Program-made: the position numbers and the translations under genes
Source: Acidobacteriota bacterium
GTDB taxonomy: Bacteria; Acidobacteriota; Terriglobia; Terriglobales; Acidobacteriaceae
Assembly (NCBI GenBank): GCA_021793405.1
Contig: JAJYSV010000018.1
Span: 1-64,000 of the forward strand
Direction of reading: 5' to 3'
DNA length: 64,000 nucleotides
Notes under the pieces: generated by a model
What the model was told of the DNA's origin: nothing
Seen by the model: the letters and a program-made list of their open reading frames with translations, nothing else
Databases searched by the model: none
In this document: positions 35,522-45,614 of the stretch, piece after piece
Numbering within the stretch: position 1 is the first letter of the stretch
Layout: each line of letters opens with the position of its first letter

Positions 35522-36730
35522 CTACTTAATGAATAGTTTCTGCGACCTAAGTATGCTGAAGTGAGATAGATAACGCATAAGCAATTCGTATCGGCTTGGT
35601 CCGAGGACAAATAAGGCTGCAAGAAATACCGAATTTAGAATACGAATGCGGAAGTCCTTTTGATTGACCTCACGCCATCTGGTCGGACCTCTGTAATTCT
35701 TACCGCCCACCAATCTCCTCCTCTTTGCGAACCGATAAAAAGGGCCGGCTGGGTCAAAGGGATCCTTGCCGGAAAACCTTCCTTCGTGAGCCGCAAAGAT
35801 ACGTCTCGCAAGAGGTGTGACCTCGCTACCATCGCTGAAATGATCGAAGCCATAGGGAATTCGATCCGCAAGGGAGTCTCTATTATTCGAGACCAGAGCT
35901 TTGTAAGATGTAAAAATATCTATAAGATCGTTCCTGTTATCCAGTGTAAATCGCTCAGTGTATTTTGTTAAGCTTTTTGGATCGTCCACACTTACGCCGC
36001 TGAAGTGATAGAAATATAAGTTATATGCTTCATTTACACGGTATCCAATGTCGCCGATTTGCAGCTTTCTCTCCTGGAGATTCCAATATGCCATATTACA
36101 TCCTGGATGTCTGCAAATTGCCACATGTTCAAAAATACCTGGAACTAGAGTCACCCATTTTTGATCTACAAAAAGACCAGTACGCGTTTCATTGTACGCA
36201 AGCTGTAGGCAGCGTATTTCCCACCAACTTAACATCGCAGCCGCTTCCTGGCTTCGTCGAATCGCGATAAATCCTAAATTATAGGTTCCGGTAACAAGTA
36301 TGCTTTGCTCAATATCTAGGAATGGCTCTAGCGTCGGCACAACTATGTGAGGCGTAAGAACAATGTTGTTAGATTTAAGGAGCGTGTAGACGGGCTCGAG
36401 TCGTGCGTATACAAATATATCCGGATCTAAGTAAACAAGTGTTTCTAGCGAGGGATAAGCCCTGAGCAAAAAGTTAAGAAATGATGGTTTTACATTAGTG
36501 TTAAGTTCAAGTATGTTGTACTTCATCGCCAACGAGTACAAGTTGTCCAGCCCCAAGTCTTGTAATAAGACTGTGGTAAATTGTTCCGCTGCAAATACTC
36601 CCTTATCTTTAACATCCGCCACGATCAAAACGAAAAATAAGTGGTCGGGATGGTGCTGGAGATATGATGCTGCAAGAGTGCGCGCATAGGGAAGATAGTT
36701 TGGAGAAACGATTGTACAACCAGCATTCAT
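35522..36730 (-). CDS. nucleotide-sugar glycosyltransferase, GT8-like
   Basis: The 402-residue GT-A type protein has an N-terminal GCTIVSPNYLPYARTLAASY, the donor/metal motif LVYLDPDIFVYARLEP (DPD as DxD), TYNLGFIAIRRS, and FVDQKWVTLVPGIFEHV (acceptor side), the pattern of cell-surface polysaccharide transferases annotated as GT8 or 'glycosyl transferase'. The C-terminal 60 residues are basic and helical. The start overlaps the acyltransferase stop. Sugar unknown. AT-rich codon use. Confidence 0.75.
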   Translation of the reverse strand: MNAGCTIVSPNYLPYARTLAASYLQHHPDHLFFVLIVADVKDKGVFAAEQFTTVLLQDLGLDNLYSLAMKYNILELNTNVKPSFLNFLLRAYPSLETLVYLDPDIFVYARLEPVYTLLKSNNIVLTPHIVVPTLEPFLDIEQSILVTGTYNLGFIAIRRSQEAAAMLSWWEIRCLQLAYNETRTGLFVDQKWVTLVPGIFEHVAICRHPGCNMAYWNLQERKLQIGDIGYRVNEAYNLYFYHFSGVSVDDPKSLTKYTERFTLDNRNDLIDIFTSYKALVSNNRDSLADRIPYGFDHFSDGSEVTPLARRIFAAHEGRFSGKDPFDPAGPFYRFAKRRRLVGGKNYRGPTRWREVNQKDFRIRILNSVFLAALFVLGPSRYELLMRYLSHFSILRSQKLFIK

Positions 36731-37410
36731 TTAGGAGCCTCTACTCTTTTCCATATTCCACTAGCTTCGTCAAAGTGACGCACAGGCCGTGCGGGGGATC
36801 CCATCGCAATACAATTGGCAGGGATGGTACCCGTCACGACGGAATTGGCTCCGATAATACTCCCGTCTCCAATCGTCGCGCCGGGAAGTACAGCTACGCC
36901 ATCTCCGATCCAAACATTGTTTCCGATAAAAACACACCTATCAGCGTCTAATCTGCGTAAGTTTGGCGGTATACCGGGTACGCTTTGATGGTCGCCACTA
37001 TAAATACCATGGTTGTGATCGATGATAATTACTCGGCTTCCGATGAGAACGCCGCAGCCAATAGTAACTCTATTGGTTGCGCCAATATGGACGTTGTCGC
37101 TGACTCCCACGTTATCCCCAATGACTATCTGGGGACTATAGGTAATTCCTTGAAATCTGATCACAGCCTCCAGCCATAAGTCTTTGCCGGATCTAAAAGA
37201 ATGCCCAAAACTAATATTACTTAACCCGATAAGTTTAGGTGATTCCCCGAGATGAAGTGGTGGACACTTGGCCTTCTTGCTCAGGATCCAGTCTCTGATT
37301 CCGTAGGTTACATGTCTCAGTAGCCTACAAAATAACAAATAGAAACCGTCTTGACTCAGATATTTCTTGGCGGATCGGGATTTGCGAAGGAACACATGTA
37401 TGCGTTTCAT
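36727..37410 (-). CDS. hexapeptide-repeat acyltransferase
   Basis: The 227-residue left-handed beta-helix protein, of the NodL/WcaF/maltose acetyltransferase type, probably O-acetylates a sugar of the repeat unit. Hexapeptide repeats run from about residue 90 (IVIGDNVGVSDNVHIGATNR, VTIGCGVLIGSRVII), with the catalytic His region DHNHGIYSG, then FIGNNVWIGDGVAVLPGATI and GSIIGANSVVTG. The first 35 residues (MKRIHVFLRKSRSAKKY...) are not part of the family and match the N-terminus of the next upstream gene's product. Confidence 0.85.
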   Translation of the reverse strand: MKRIHVFLRKSRSAKKYLSQDGFYLLFCRLLRHVTYGIRDWILSKKAKCPPLHLGESPKLIGLSNISFGHSFRSGKDLWLEAVIRFQGITYSPQIVIGDNVGVSDNVHIGATNRVTIGCGVLIGSRVIIIDHNHGIYSGDHQSVPGIPPNLRRLDADRCVFIGNNVWIGDGVAVLPGATIGDGSIIGANSVVTGTIPANCIAMGSPARPVRHFDEASGIWKRVEAPK

Positions 37411-37420
37411 AATAGGTTTA
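37381..37420 (-). repeat. 40-bp direct repeat over a start codon, copy 1
   Basis: It starts TTTGCGAAGGAACACATGTA and contains the acyltransferase start codon plus about 10 upstream bases. It is identical at 39 of 40 positions to 38648-38687. Similarity continues more weakly about 50 bases into both genes. Confidence 0.85.
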
Positions 37421-37450
37421 CGCGGGTGTCATCTGATTGCAATTTAGAGC

Positions 37451-38677
37451 CTATGGAATTCTCTTGAACAAATATTCATACTCATCCATATCTGATCTTC
37501 TTCCGCCATTCCATAATGCCGGAATCTTGTAGAGAAGATCAAAACGCTCGAGGTCTATGCCGAAATCGTCGGCAACCACCACACTATCTCTGTTGTGGTT
37601 GACGTGGAGAATATAGTTCCGACCGATCCTCATAAACTCACTGATATAGACCTTGATTGTTTCCGCTGACATTTCCGCAAGACTATATGAATTAAATAGC
37701 AAATCAACACAATTATCATGCATTCTGCTTATTTCAAAGCTTGGCATAAGCACTATTTCATTGTCAGTGATGTTTATGTCGCTTATATCGACCTCACCAA
37801 ATAGCTTAAGTGCTTTGTTTGGGAAAGCCTTAAGTAGATAATATGCAGTTAAGGCCAGATTCTCAGGAAGATCAAAATCAATATAGGTAATGTTATTGCT
37901 ATCCCTGACAAGGTAATAGGCCATTCCACCGAATCCTCCGCCAAGTTCAACAACTGTTCGATGACTGTTGTGTCGTGTAAGCCTCCCAATGAGAGTTGCA
38001 TAGTAATGGAGATAATCAGATCCAGCCTTGATGAACGTACCATCAATCTCAACCCCGTAAGGATTCCCAATACAGGGAGAAACCAGATCGTGGGTATCAT
38101 GGGTAGTTCCAAGAAAACTTTCCCATAAATTGTACCGATGGATAAAATCCACAAGAAAGCGCTTTTTATTTCTGTTGCTGATCTTCTCGCCGAAAAAATG
38201 TTTCCTCATGTTAATCGGCAATCCTACCAAACCGATACTACAATCGTCCCGCATAAAATTACCATAGATACGGGCAAGCGCAGCAATATCCTCTTCCTGC
38301 AACGCCCGCATCACTTCCAGGAGCGGCCTTTCGTAAATAGGCAGCCATTCATTACTGACCTGATAGCTGGGTCCAGATGTTTTCTGAACTTCCTTAGCCC
38401 TGCTGTATGCACGCACAATGCGGCGCAGGATGTCATGATCGTGATCTGAGCCAGCCAAACGGTTGGCAAAACCCGCTGTGACCAAACTCAGATCGAAGTG
38501 TTTATCGTTCTTGAATTCTCTTTGCTTCAGCCAGAGCAAGAATTGCAAGTGAAGTTCATCTGAAAACCTGCGCTTAATTTCCCCCAATAGCTTACAAATG
38601 AGGGAATAAGAACCATTCTGGACCCAATATCTCTTGGCGGATTGTGCTTTGCGAAGGAACACATGTATGCGTTTCAT
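37451..38677 (-). CDS. putative sugar O-methyltransferase
   Basis: The 408-residue SAM-dependent methyltransferase belongs to the type annotated 'putative sugar O-methyltransferase' in O-antigen loci. The SAM site is RTVVELGGGFGGMAYYLVRD (about residue 240), followed by ITYIDFDLPENLALTAYYLL, and MHDNCVDLLFNSYSLAEMSA. Before it lies NPYGVEIDGTFIKAGSDYLH, a conserved pre-SAM region. The N-terminal 35 residues are shared with the acyltransferase downstream. Confidence 0.8.
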   Translation of the reverse strand: MKRIHVFLRKAQSAKRYWVQNGSYSLICKLLGEIKRRFSDELHLQFLLWLKQREFKNDKHFDLSLVTAGFANRLAGSDHDHDILRRIVRAYSRAKEVQKTSGPSYQVSNEWLPIYERPLLEVMRALQEEDIAALARIYGNFMRDDCSIGLVGLPINMRKHFFGEKISNRNKKRFLVDFIHRYNLWESFLGTTHDTHDLVSPCIGNPYGVEIDGTFIKAGSDYLHYYATLIGRLTRHNSHRTVVELGGGFGGMAYYLVRDSNNITYIDFDLPENLALTAYYLLKAFPNKALKLFGEVDISDINITDNEIVLMPSFEISRMHDNCVDLLFNSYSLAEMSAETIKVYISEFMRIGRNYILHVNHNRDSVVVADDFGIDLERFDLLYKIPALWNGGRRSDMDEYEYLFKRIP

Positions 38678-38687
38678 AATGGGTTTA
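38648..38687 (-). repeat. 40-bp direct repeat over a start codon, copy 2
   Basis: The second copy of the 37381-37420 sequence; it covers the methyltransferase start codon. One mismatch (G for A). Confidence 0.85.
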
Positions 38688-38717
38688 GGTGACTGGAATG
38701 CGAACTAGTTGTCGAGT

Positions 38718-39716
38718 TTAGCGAATCATGATTCCGCCGAATATCCTGTCTGCCTTATTTACTATGCGAAGGAGCTGAAACCAAATCTTAGCTAAAGTCA
38801 AAGGCAAGACGATGATTGGATAATCAAAGATCCAATAGCGATAGTTGTTTTTAAATATGAGAGCAAGGGCCTTATGCGGATCTTCCTGTACAAAGCTTCT
38901 GCGAGAACATCTCGTACTTAACAAGAAACCGGGAAAGAATCTCTGAAGCGTTCCATTGAATATTAAGCGATTGAGTATAGGTATCTTCAGCCATTTTTCC
39001 GTTATGAAGTGAAGATGCTGGCCGAAGACTTTGAAGAGTGGGTAGCCTCCGGTATTCTCCCCTCTGGCGCCAACAAGTTGTTCATGTATGTAAAGGCCTT
39101 TCTGATATTGCCTCAACGCCGTATATATCCAACCCAATTGAACGAGATTAGTTCCAACGAGACTGGAAAATGGATCGTTTGGGACTGTAGAAATCCTAGT
39201 TTTGTTGATAATATTACCCCCGATGAAGGTAAGGAATACATTGACTCTACTGACGAAGTCTTCCACATTCGCAATCACTTCAGGCTGTCGGAATCGTCGA
39301 TTGGAACGAAAGTGCGGGAGAGTCAGTCCTGTAAAGCCGTGGGAGCTTACATATACCAGGTCATATTCACCAGCAGAGAGGCAATCTAACACCTTTTGAA
39401 CGCCAGATGGGACGATTACATCGTCATCGCCAAATATCCATACATACCTGCCCTGGGACTTCTCATAGCATTGGAGGATATTACCGTCGGGTCCAAGGTT
39501 GGAACTATTTTTTATGTATCTGCAATCCATGCCGTCGCGCTGGAAGGACTCGACAATGGATTGGGTGTCATCCGGGGAGGCATTATCGGAAATGATGAGT
39601 TCTACGCGTGACTCGCCGGATAGCTGCGGTGCGAGGACCTCCAAGAGCTGTGCCAGATACTTGCTACGGTTGTAAGTTGGAATCGCGATGCTGAGAAGCG
39701 GCTGCTCACTCGACAT
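38718..39716 (-). CDS. GT2-family glycosyltransferase
   Basis: The 332-residue inverting GT-A protein has LLSIAIPTYNRSKYLAQLLE, ELIISDNASPDDTQSIVESF, NLGPDGNILQCYEKSQGRYV and IFGDDDVIVPSGV (DDD as the metal-binding DxD). It is of the type of abequosyl-/dideoxyhexosyl-like transferases found in O-antigen loci, which would suit the 3,6-dideoxyhexose genes here, although the donor cannot be read from sequence. The ATG at 39716 was chosen, which overlaps the flippase gene by 11 bases. Confidence 0.82.
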   Translation of the reverse strand: MSSEQPLLSIAIPTYNRSKYLAQLLEVLAPQLSGESRVELIISDNASPDDTQSIVESFQRDGMDCRYIKNSSNLGPDGNILQCYEKSQGRYVWIFGDDDVIVPSGVQKVLDCLSAGEYDLVYVSSHGFTGLTLPHFRSNRRFRQPEVIANVEDFVSRVNVFLTFIGGNIINKTRISTVPNDPFSSLVGTNLVQLGWIYTALRQYQKGLYIHEQLVGARGENTGGYPLFKVFGQHLHFITEKWLKIPILNRLIFNGTLQRFFPGFLLSTRCSRRSFVQEDPHKALALIFKNNYRYWIFDYPIIVLPLTLAKIWFQLLRIVNKADRIFGGIMIR

Positions 39717-41082
39717 GCCAGATCCTTCTATATTTAAAAAAAGTATAGGTTCCAAGTCCCAGTCCAACCACGATGCCGACGATCAGATACCCCATCACCA
39801 TCCCGGTCGCGCCGAACTGCTTGCCAAGGAAAAATGTGGAGAGTCCCGTTAATACTGCACTCAGTATTGAGTTCAGGAGAAACTTTTCCTGTTTGTGCGC
39901 CCTTAAGTAAAGAGCTTCTGCAAACACGATGACGTTCAAGCTCATGGCCACGAGCAGCATTCCAAAAGTGCCGGGACCGAGCAGTCGATGAGAAAAGCGC
40001 ATATGGGTCGAGTAGAGATAGACCACTGCACCCCAAACCACAAGCGACCCGGCAATCACGACACTGACGGACTGAAAGAGAGCCATAAATAATATCTTAT
40101 CAAGTTTCGCATATTCCTTGCGCGCGATCATCATGCCAAATGGTGCGGATTTGGTGCTGATCCATGCGATGGCGAGCGACATAAGCGCATTGCTGATGCT
40201 GAGCGACATGCCCATCTGGCCGGCGGCCACAGGCCCCCAGTAGGCAAAGAGAACCGGGTTGAAGAGCTGGAAAATGAAGTATCCGCATAGCCAACTGACG
40301 GCAATCCGCCACTGGAAGGGCCAAACTTCTGTACCCCAAAGAATTTTATGGGGGCCTGCCGCGTGCCGGAGCAGTCCAATAATCAGGCGGCGGCGGCTGA
40401 AGAGCCAACTGCTGCCAGCCAACGCTTGTCCGAAGATCATCATCGCTGGAGCGAAGAGCCCGTGGTGCGTCAACAAGGCTGTCCAGGCCAGCAGGCTTCC
40501 GACAAATGCCTGCCAGAACCGCGTTCGCGCCACATGTGCCACGTATCCGCAGCCCTCGAGAAATGAAAAAACAGGATCGATCTGAAAAGTAAGGGTTGCA
40601 GCAACCACCACGGCGTACCAAGGCAGACGCCACGCCACTGCTACCCCTGGGTGCGGATGGGACGAAAAAAAATATATTCCAGCGGGAATCAATCCGGCCA
40701 GCATGAGCAATGCAGCAACGGAGTACCAGCGCACAGATTTTTGCAGAACGGAGGCCAATCTCGCGTGGGGGACAGGGTCGCCTGTAATTCTTCCATCCGC
40801 CGAGATGGTGAGATGCGCGGATTCATGGCTCGCCATCTGCAGGATGACGAAAGAAAAGCCCAGCTCGAAGACAATCTGTAACGCGACGAGGCTTCCGAAT
40901 GTGTAGTAATACCCCTGCTCGGCGGGGGACAGAAAGCGGGCAATCAGGGTGACCGTGACAAGGCCAGCCAGACTGGACCATCCGCGCGCAAGGACGGAGA
41001 AGATGATTGCACGATCCAGACCTAGGACTCTTCGTGTCCATTGCCAGAGGCTACTTCCCGTAATTGATTTTTTAATGTTCAT
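39706..41082 (-). CDS. polysaccharide flippase (Wzx candidate)
   Basis: The 458-residue membrane protein has about 12 hydrophobic segments and the MATE/PST-type start IIFSVLARGWSSLAGLVTVT, LIARFLSPAEQGYYYTFGSL, typical of PST flippases. It is the only flippase-like gene in the locus, and so the probable translocator of the lipid-linked repeat unit. GC-rich relative to the genes between 30 and 39 kb. Confidence 0.85.
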   Translation of the reverse strand: MNIKKSITGSSLWQWTRRVLGLDRAIIFSVLARGWSSLAGLVTVTLIARFLSPAEQGYYYTFGSLVALQIVFELGFSFVILQMASHESAHLTISADGRITGDPVPHARLASVLQKSVRWYSVAALLMLAGLIPAGIYFFSSHPHPGVAVAWRLPWYAVVVAATLTFQIDPVFSFLEGCGYVAHVARTRFWQAFVGSLLAWTALLTHHGLFAPAMMIFGQALAGSSWLFSRRRLIIGLLRHAAGPHKILWGTEVWPFQWRIAVSWLCGYFIFQLFNPVLFAYWGPVAAGQMGMSLSISNALMSLAIAWISTKSAPFGMMIARKEYAKLDKILFMALFQSVSVVIAGSLVVWGAVVYLYSTHMRFSHRLLGPGTFGMLLVAMSLNVIVFAEALYLRAHKQEKFLLNSILSAVLTGLSTFFLGKQFGATGMVMGYLIVGIVVGLGLGTYTFFKYRRIWHVE

Positions 41083-41141
41083 CCGTTCTGATATACGTCC
41101 AATGTGCCAGACGTGCAGAAATTAATATGACTATTATTTTC

Positions 41142-42212
41142 TTACTCATAGCCATACCATTTGGCTGTCCGCTGGATGGCTTCGCGTAGATCGATATGTT
41201 GCCGGAGTCCAAGCTCCTCCCGCGCACATGTCGTCGCGGGCACATAACGCAGAATCGGAGCATCAGGAGTTGGCTGCTTATCAACGCGGATACTCAGGTC
41301 TGGCCGGAGTACGGAGGCCGTCTCCCGCGCCAGATCAAGGATGGATACTGCCTCCTCGGAACCAACATTGTAGGCTCGCAAAGAAGGCGCACGGAAAAGC
41401 ATCGTCCATAGCCATATTGCAAGGTCGGCTGCGTAGAGATACGAACGCATCGGCGTGCCGTCGCCTTGGATGTTGATGGTTGTGCCCGCGATGGCATCGC
41501 GGATGAAATTGCCAATCGCAAAATGGGTATCGAGGGGAAGATACGGGCCTACAAATGCGAAGCAGCGGGCGATCTTGCATTCCAGCTCGGAGTGGGTGGC
41601 ATAGAGCATGCACATTTGCTCTGCCATCCGCTTGCATTCTCCGTAGGTGGAGGACGCATGAAGCGAGTCTGGGCCACCCATGTAGCTCTCAGGAATGTGC
41701 GCCAGGTCCGAAGGTTGTTTGCCGTAGACTGCGCCGGAACTGGTCAGCAGGAGTTTGCGTGTGCCTCTTACACGCGCGAACTCTAAAATATGGCGAGTGC
41801 CATCGACGATCGTGGTCATCATCTCCAGCGGTGCATTCTCCGTCTGGTGGAGGCTTGCCTCGGTTGCGGCATGGATGACGTAAGCGTAGTCGCCATCTGG
41901 AAAAGAAAAATTACGCACATCCCCTTCCAATAGATGGATGGAGGGGTCGGCAGAGATATGAGGAGCTTTCCGTACAAATGCTGCGGCGTCGCGAGTCAGC
42001 ATGGTGGCGGACGCATGCAGGCCTAAGTTCTGATTAGCCCAGGCAAAGCTTTCCATCAACCAGCAGCCAAAAAAGCCCGTACCTCCGGTGATGAAAATCC
42101 GTTTTTCACGTACCTCCTCCCATAGACCCGCGGTCTGATCAAGCATGAGTTGAAGGTCGGTCGAATCTAGCCTGGCAGATGTCAAGAAGGAGTTTCCTTT
42201 GTCGCCGAACAT
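41142..42212 (-). CDS. NAD-dependent epimerase/reductase (extended SDR)
   Basis: The 356-residue extended SDR protein has a Rossmann loop KRIFITGGTGFFGCW (about residues 37-51), YVIHAATEAS, LLLTSSGAVYG and the active-site pair in STYGECKR (Tyr and Lys, YxxxK), plus the C-terminal RSYLYAADLAIWLW. It lies directly after the TPP enzyme. In yersiniose synthesis a reductase works after a TPP acetyl-transfer enzyme, so this protein is a candidate for that step; it could equally be a plain epimerase or 4-ketoreductase for the dideoxy sugar. Confidence 0.82.
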   Translation of the reverse strand: MFGDKGNSFLTSARLDSTDLQLMLDQTAGLWEEVREKRIFITGGTGFFGCWLMESFAWANQNLGLHASATMLTRDAAAFVRKAPHISADPSIHLLEGDVRNFSFPDGDYAYVIHAATEASLHQTENAPLEMMTTIVDGTRHILEFARVRGTRKLLLTSSGAVYGKQPSDLAHIPESYMGGPDSLHASSTYGECKRMAEQMCMLYATHSELECKIARCFAFVGPYLPLDTHFAIGNFIRDAIAGTTINIQGDGTPMRSYLYAADLAIWLWTMLFRAPSLRAYNVGSEEAVSILDLARETASVLRPDLSIRVDKQPTPDAPILRYVPATTCAREELGLRQHIDLREAIQRTAKWYGYE

Positions 42213-42361
42213 GGTTCACATGCAGAGCAATCCTGCATTCGTTGGCGAAACAGAATAATTTATTCTTCCAATACACCGTTGCGTTGCAAACATTACCTGG
42301 CGGCCACACATGTGTTTCTGGTAGAAAATACAGATAGTCGACACATAAGCTCTCTCTGTGT

Positions 42362-44092
42362 TTACGTGCCTTCCATTTCAACCGGCTTTTCCTGGGGCTC
42401 CATTGAAGACATTCCCTTGCCGAAGGCCAATTTTGGATAAGCATTCGCCATCGGAGAAATCATGACCTGCAAGAGCGATGGAGACGTCGGATCGGCATGC
42501 AGCCAGGAGGAAGTGGCTCGAACTTCAGACGGCTCCGAAACCGTCCGTGCAGGGATTCCATAGGCTCGTGCGACCTGTTCAAAATTAGGCGCCGAGTAGC
42601 CCCACATCGTAGATTGGTATCGACCTCCAAAATAGCTTTCCTGAAATTGCCGAACCATCCCGAGACACTGGTTGTTGATGATTACTATTTTTACTGGTAG
42701 GCCGAGGCGCGCGACAGTCTGCAACTCCTGAATGTTGCACTGGAAGGAGCCGTCCCCGGCAATGACAACGACGGGCTGTCCTCTGAGTGCAACGGCGGCT
42801 CCAATACCCGCTGGAAGTCCAAACCCCATGGATCCCATTCCGCCAGAAGTGAGGAACCGCTGCCGATCGTTCAACTCGAGAGACTGCGCCGCCCACATCT
42901 GGTGCTGCCCTACATCGACCACATAGGCAGCCGCATTCCCGTTGACCTGCGATAGCTCATGCATGAACAGGTTCGGGTTGATTCCTTTTACGTCTTTGAG
43001 TTCATCGAGGTCAGACCACTTCGATCGGAGAGATGCAATGGTCGCCTGCCAGCCTGCAAAATTTTCGATAAATCTGTTTCTCACCGGGTACAAGAGTTCC
43101 TTTAACGCTTGTAAAGCGGGCCGCACTTCACTCAGGATTGCATGGCATCCCGTGACGCGATTGTTCATTTCGCCTGGTTCGCAATCGATGTGGAAGATTT
43201 TCCGATTTTCCTTAAAACCCGCTGTGTCTGCGCCAGTTTGTCTGACATCCAGCCGGCTGCCTACCACGACCAGGCAATCGCACTCCGCAAGTGCAAGGTT
43301 TGCCCAGCGGTTGCCATAACTGCCGATCATGCCTGCGTTCAGGGGATGATGGTATGGCAATAAATCCACACCCATCAGCGAATGCACAACAGGGATATTC
43401 GTCGTAATTACAAGATCACGAAAAGCCTGGACGGCATTACCGGAACGAACACCGCCGCCTGCCAGAATCAGTGGCTTGCGTGCCCGCAGCAATGCTTCGC
43501 GCACAGCCACCAGATCTCGCTCGTCAAGAGCAGCCTCTGCGAATACTGGGGCTGATCTCAGCCATGCCGGGTCAACCTCCTCGCGCTGGACATCCATCGG
43601 GATGTCGAGTAGCACAGGACCAGGGCGTCCGTGGGTTGCGATATGAAAAGCATCTTCGAGCAAACTCGGCAGCAGTTGCGCATCATTCACCAGAGTAGCC
43701 TTCTTGGTGATGGGGCTTGCCATGGCTACGATATCGGTTTCCTGAAATCCAAGCTGCCGGATAGCGCGGTCGCCCTTTTGTTCATGACGGTTTACCTGGC
43801 CGGTAAGGAATATGCTTGGGCTTGAATCGAAATAGCAGCTGCCAATCCCAGTGAGCAGGTTGGTGGCTCCGGGGCCGCTCGTTGCCATGGCAATGCCAGG
43901 TACTCCAGTAATCCGTCCGGCAGCTTCGGCTGCAAAGGCCGCACCTTGCTCATGGTGCATACTTACGACCTGAACGCCTTGCTTGACGCAGAGAGAGTCG
44001 AGCATATGCGTAATCATGCCCCCGACCAGTTCAAATACGGCCGGAACATTTTTCTCTTTCAGTACATCTGCAATGTAGTCGGATGCTTTCAT
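42362..44092 (-). CDS. thiamine-diphosphate enzyme (acetolactate synthase-like; YerE-type candidate)
   Basis: The 576-residue three-domain TPP enzyme has the catalytic Glu48 in SMHHEQGAAFAAEAAGR, ATSGPGATNLLTGIG, a central domain (about 190-330), and TPP/Mg site GDGSFQCNIQELQTVARLGL with NN at 473-474. The end PMANAYPKLAFGKG is typical of the copies found in O-antigen gene sets. A housekeeping acetolactate synthase would have an ilvH/ilvN small subunit and ilvC nearby; neither is here. Placed right after rfbH, it may move a two-carbon unit from pyruvate onto the CDP-4-keto-3,6-dideoxyhexose, as YerE does; this is inference from context. Confidence 0.85.
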   Translation of the reverse strand: MKASDYIADVLKEKNVPAVFELVGGMITHMLDSLCVKQGVQVVSMHHEQGAAFAAEAAGRITGVPGIAMATSGPGATNLLTGIGSCYFDSSPSIFLTGQVNRHEQKGDRAIRQLGFQETDIVAMASPITKKATLVNDAQLLPSLLEDAFHIATHGRPGPVLLDIPMDVQREEVDPAWLRSAPVFAEAALDERDLVAVREALLRARKPLILAGGGVRSGNAVQAFRDLVITTNIPVVHSLMGVDLLPYHHPLNAGMIGSYGNRWANLALAECDCLVVVGSRLDVRQTGADTAGFKENRKIFHIDCEPGEMNNRVTGCHAILSEVRPALQALKELLYPVRNRFIENFAGWQATIASLRSKWSDLDELKDVKGINPNLFMHELSQVNGNAAAYVVDVGQHQMWAAQSLELNDRQRFLTSGGMGSMGFGLPAGIGAAVALRGQPVVVIAGDGSFQCNIQELQTVARLGLPVKIVIINNQCLGMVRQFQESYFGGRYQSTMWGYSAPNFEQVARAYGIPARTVSEPSEVRATSSWLHADPTSPSLLQVMISPMANAYPKLAFGKGMSSMEPQEKPVEMEGT

Positions 44093-44231
44093 CTTTTTCT
44101 GTTGCCTTCGTCAGCAGTCTCCTATGACACATGGAGAAACTTGCCGATCCTGCGTATATCAAGTGCCGGCTCAACGACGGTAAAGCTGAGGAGTCAACGG
44201 TACGCTAGAGTAATTACGTCTGTCGGGGGAA

Positions 44232-45614
44232 TTATTGCAAAATTGGCGATCCCTGGCTCTTACTGTTGATTGAGAAGGCCTTTATGGTGTCCGCGACATA
44301 GTCCAGCATGCTTTCGTCCAGTCCTGAATAGATACCGAGCCAGAAGACGTTGCGCATGACGAAGTCGGTATTTTTCAGGTCGCCGACTACGCGGTACTTC
44401 ACATCCTTGTAGGCGGGCTGGCGGATCAGATTACCCCCGAAGAGCAGCCGCGTGCCGATTTTGCTTGCATCCAGTTTGCGGATAAGCTGGTCGCGGGTGA
44501 AGGGTGCGTCCTCCCGCACCGCGATGGGGAAGCCGAACCAGCTTGGATTTGCCCCCGGTGTCGCCTCCGGCAGCATCAGCACTTCTTGCAGCGGCTCCAG
44601 GGCGTCATAAAGGCACTGAAAATTCCGTCTACGCGCGGCGATAAAACCGGGCAGCTTTTCCAACTGTGAAAGTCCTATGGCCGCCTGCATATCGGTGAGT
44701 TTCAGATTGTAGCCGATGTGCGAATATGTATATTTATGGTCGTAACCGCAGGGCAGGTCGCCGAGCTGCCAGTCAAAGCGCTTGCCGCAGGTGTTGTCCT
44801 TGCCCGGTTCGCACCAGCAGTCGCGGCCCCAGTCGCGGAAAGATTCAGCCAACGTTTTGAGTAACGGGCTGTTGGTCACCACCGCGCCGCCTTCGCCCAT
44901 GGTGATGTGGTGCGCCGGATAGAAGCTGAATGTGGCCAGGTCGCCGAATGTGCCCACCATCTGGCCTTTATAGGTGGCACCCAGCGCATCGCAACTATCT
45001 TCAATCAGCCACAATTTGTGTTTTTTTGCAAAGCTGGCGACCACGTCCAGATCATAGGGGTTGCCCAGCGTGTGCGCGATCATGATGGCGCGGGTGCGGT
45101 CGCTGAGGGCCGCTTCAAGTTGACTCGAATCCGCCTGAAAACTCGGCAGCGTCACATCGATAAACACGGGAACCAACTGGTTTTGGATGATCGGGTTCAC
45201 CGTCGTCGGGAAGCCAGCCGCGACCGTGATGACCTCATCTCCAGGCTTCAGTTGCCGGTCGCCGAGTTTTGGGGACGTCAGGCACGAAATTGCCAAGAGG
45301 TTGGCGGAGGAGCCTGAGTTTACCAGCGATGCTCCACGCACCCCAAGGTAACGCGCAAATTTGCGCTCAAACTCTGCGGCGAAACGGCCCGTGGTGAGCC
45401 AGCAATCAAGCGAGGCATCGATCAGGTTGCGTAGATCGGCGGCCTCCAGAACCTTGCCGGAGACGGGAACCACCGATTCGTCCGAGACGAAGGGTTTAGC
45501 TCCAAATTTGGCCGCGAAATACTGATCGGCAAGCGCAAGGATCTCCTCGCGCAACTCCTCAGCAGTCTTCCTACCGACAGTCTGGTTGCAATCGACAATC
45601 TTGATTGTGCTCAC
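44232..45614 (-). CDS. rfbH: CDP-6-deoxy-4-hexulose 3-dehydrase (E1)
   Basis: PLP and [2Fe-2S] dehydrase that removes the C3 hydroxyl of CDP-4-keto-6-deoxyglucose. Of 460 residues. The usual PLP lysine is replaced by His235 ([16 protein letters not shown]), the mark of this enzyme, and the iron-sulfur cysteines follow the exact E1 spacing C208-x57-C266-x1-C268-x7-C276. The start GTG 45614 is 10 bases after AAGGAG and overlaps the rfbG stop (GTGA). The reductase partner (E3, RfbI) is not in this window. It is separated by 139 bases from the TPP gene. Confidence 0.93.
   Translation of the reverse strand: MSTIKIVDCNQTVGRKTAEELREEILALADQYFAAKFGAKPFVSDESVVPVSGKVLEAADLRNLIDASLDCWLTTGRFAAEFERKFARYLGVRGASLVNSGSSANLLAISCLTSPKLGDRQLKPGDEVITVAAGFPTTVNPIIQNQLVPVFIDVTLPSFQADSSQLEAALSDRTRAIMIAHTLGNPYDLDVVASFAKKHKLWLIEDSCDALGATYKGQMVGTFGDLATFSFYPAHHITMGEGGAVVTNSPLLKTLAESFRDWGRDCWCEPGKDNTCGKRFDWQLGDLPCGYDHKYTYSHIGYNLKLTDMQAAIGLSQLEKLPGFIAARRRNFQCLYDALEPLQEVLMLPEATPGANPSWFGFPIAVREDAPFTRDQLIRKLDASKIGTRLLFGGNLIRQPAYKDVKYRVVGDLKNTDFVMRNVFWLGIYSGLDESMLDYVADTIKAFSINSKSQGSPILQ

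Noticed and set aside
42362-44092. Housekeeping acetolactate synthase (valine/isoleucine synthesis)
   Set aside because: No ilvN/ilvH or ilvC gene is adjacent and the gene sits inside the CDP-sugar operon; retained only as a possible alternative biochemical activity.
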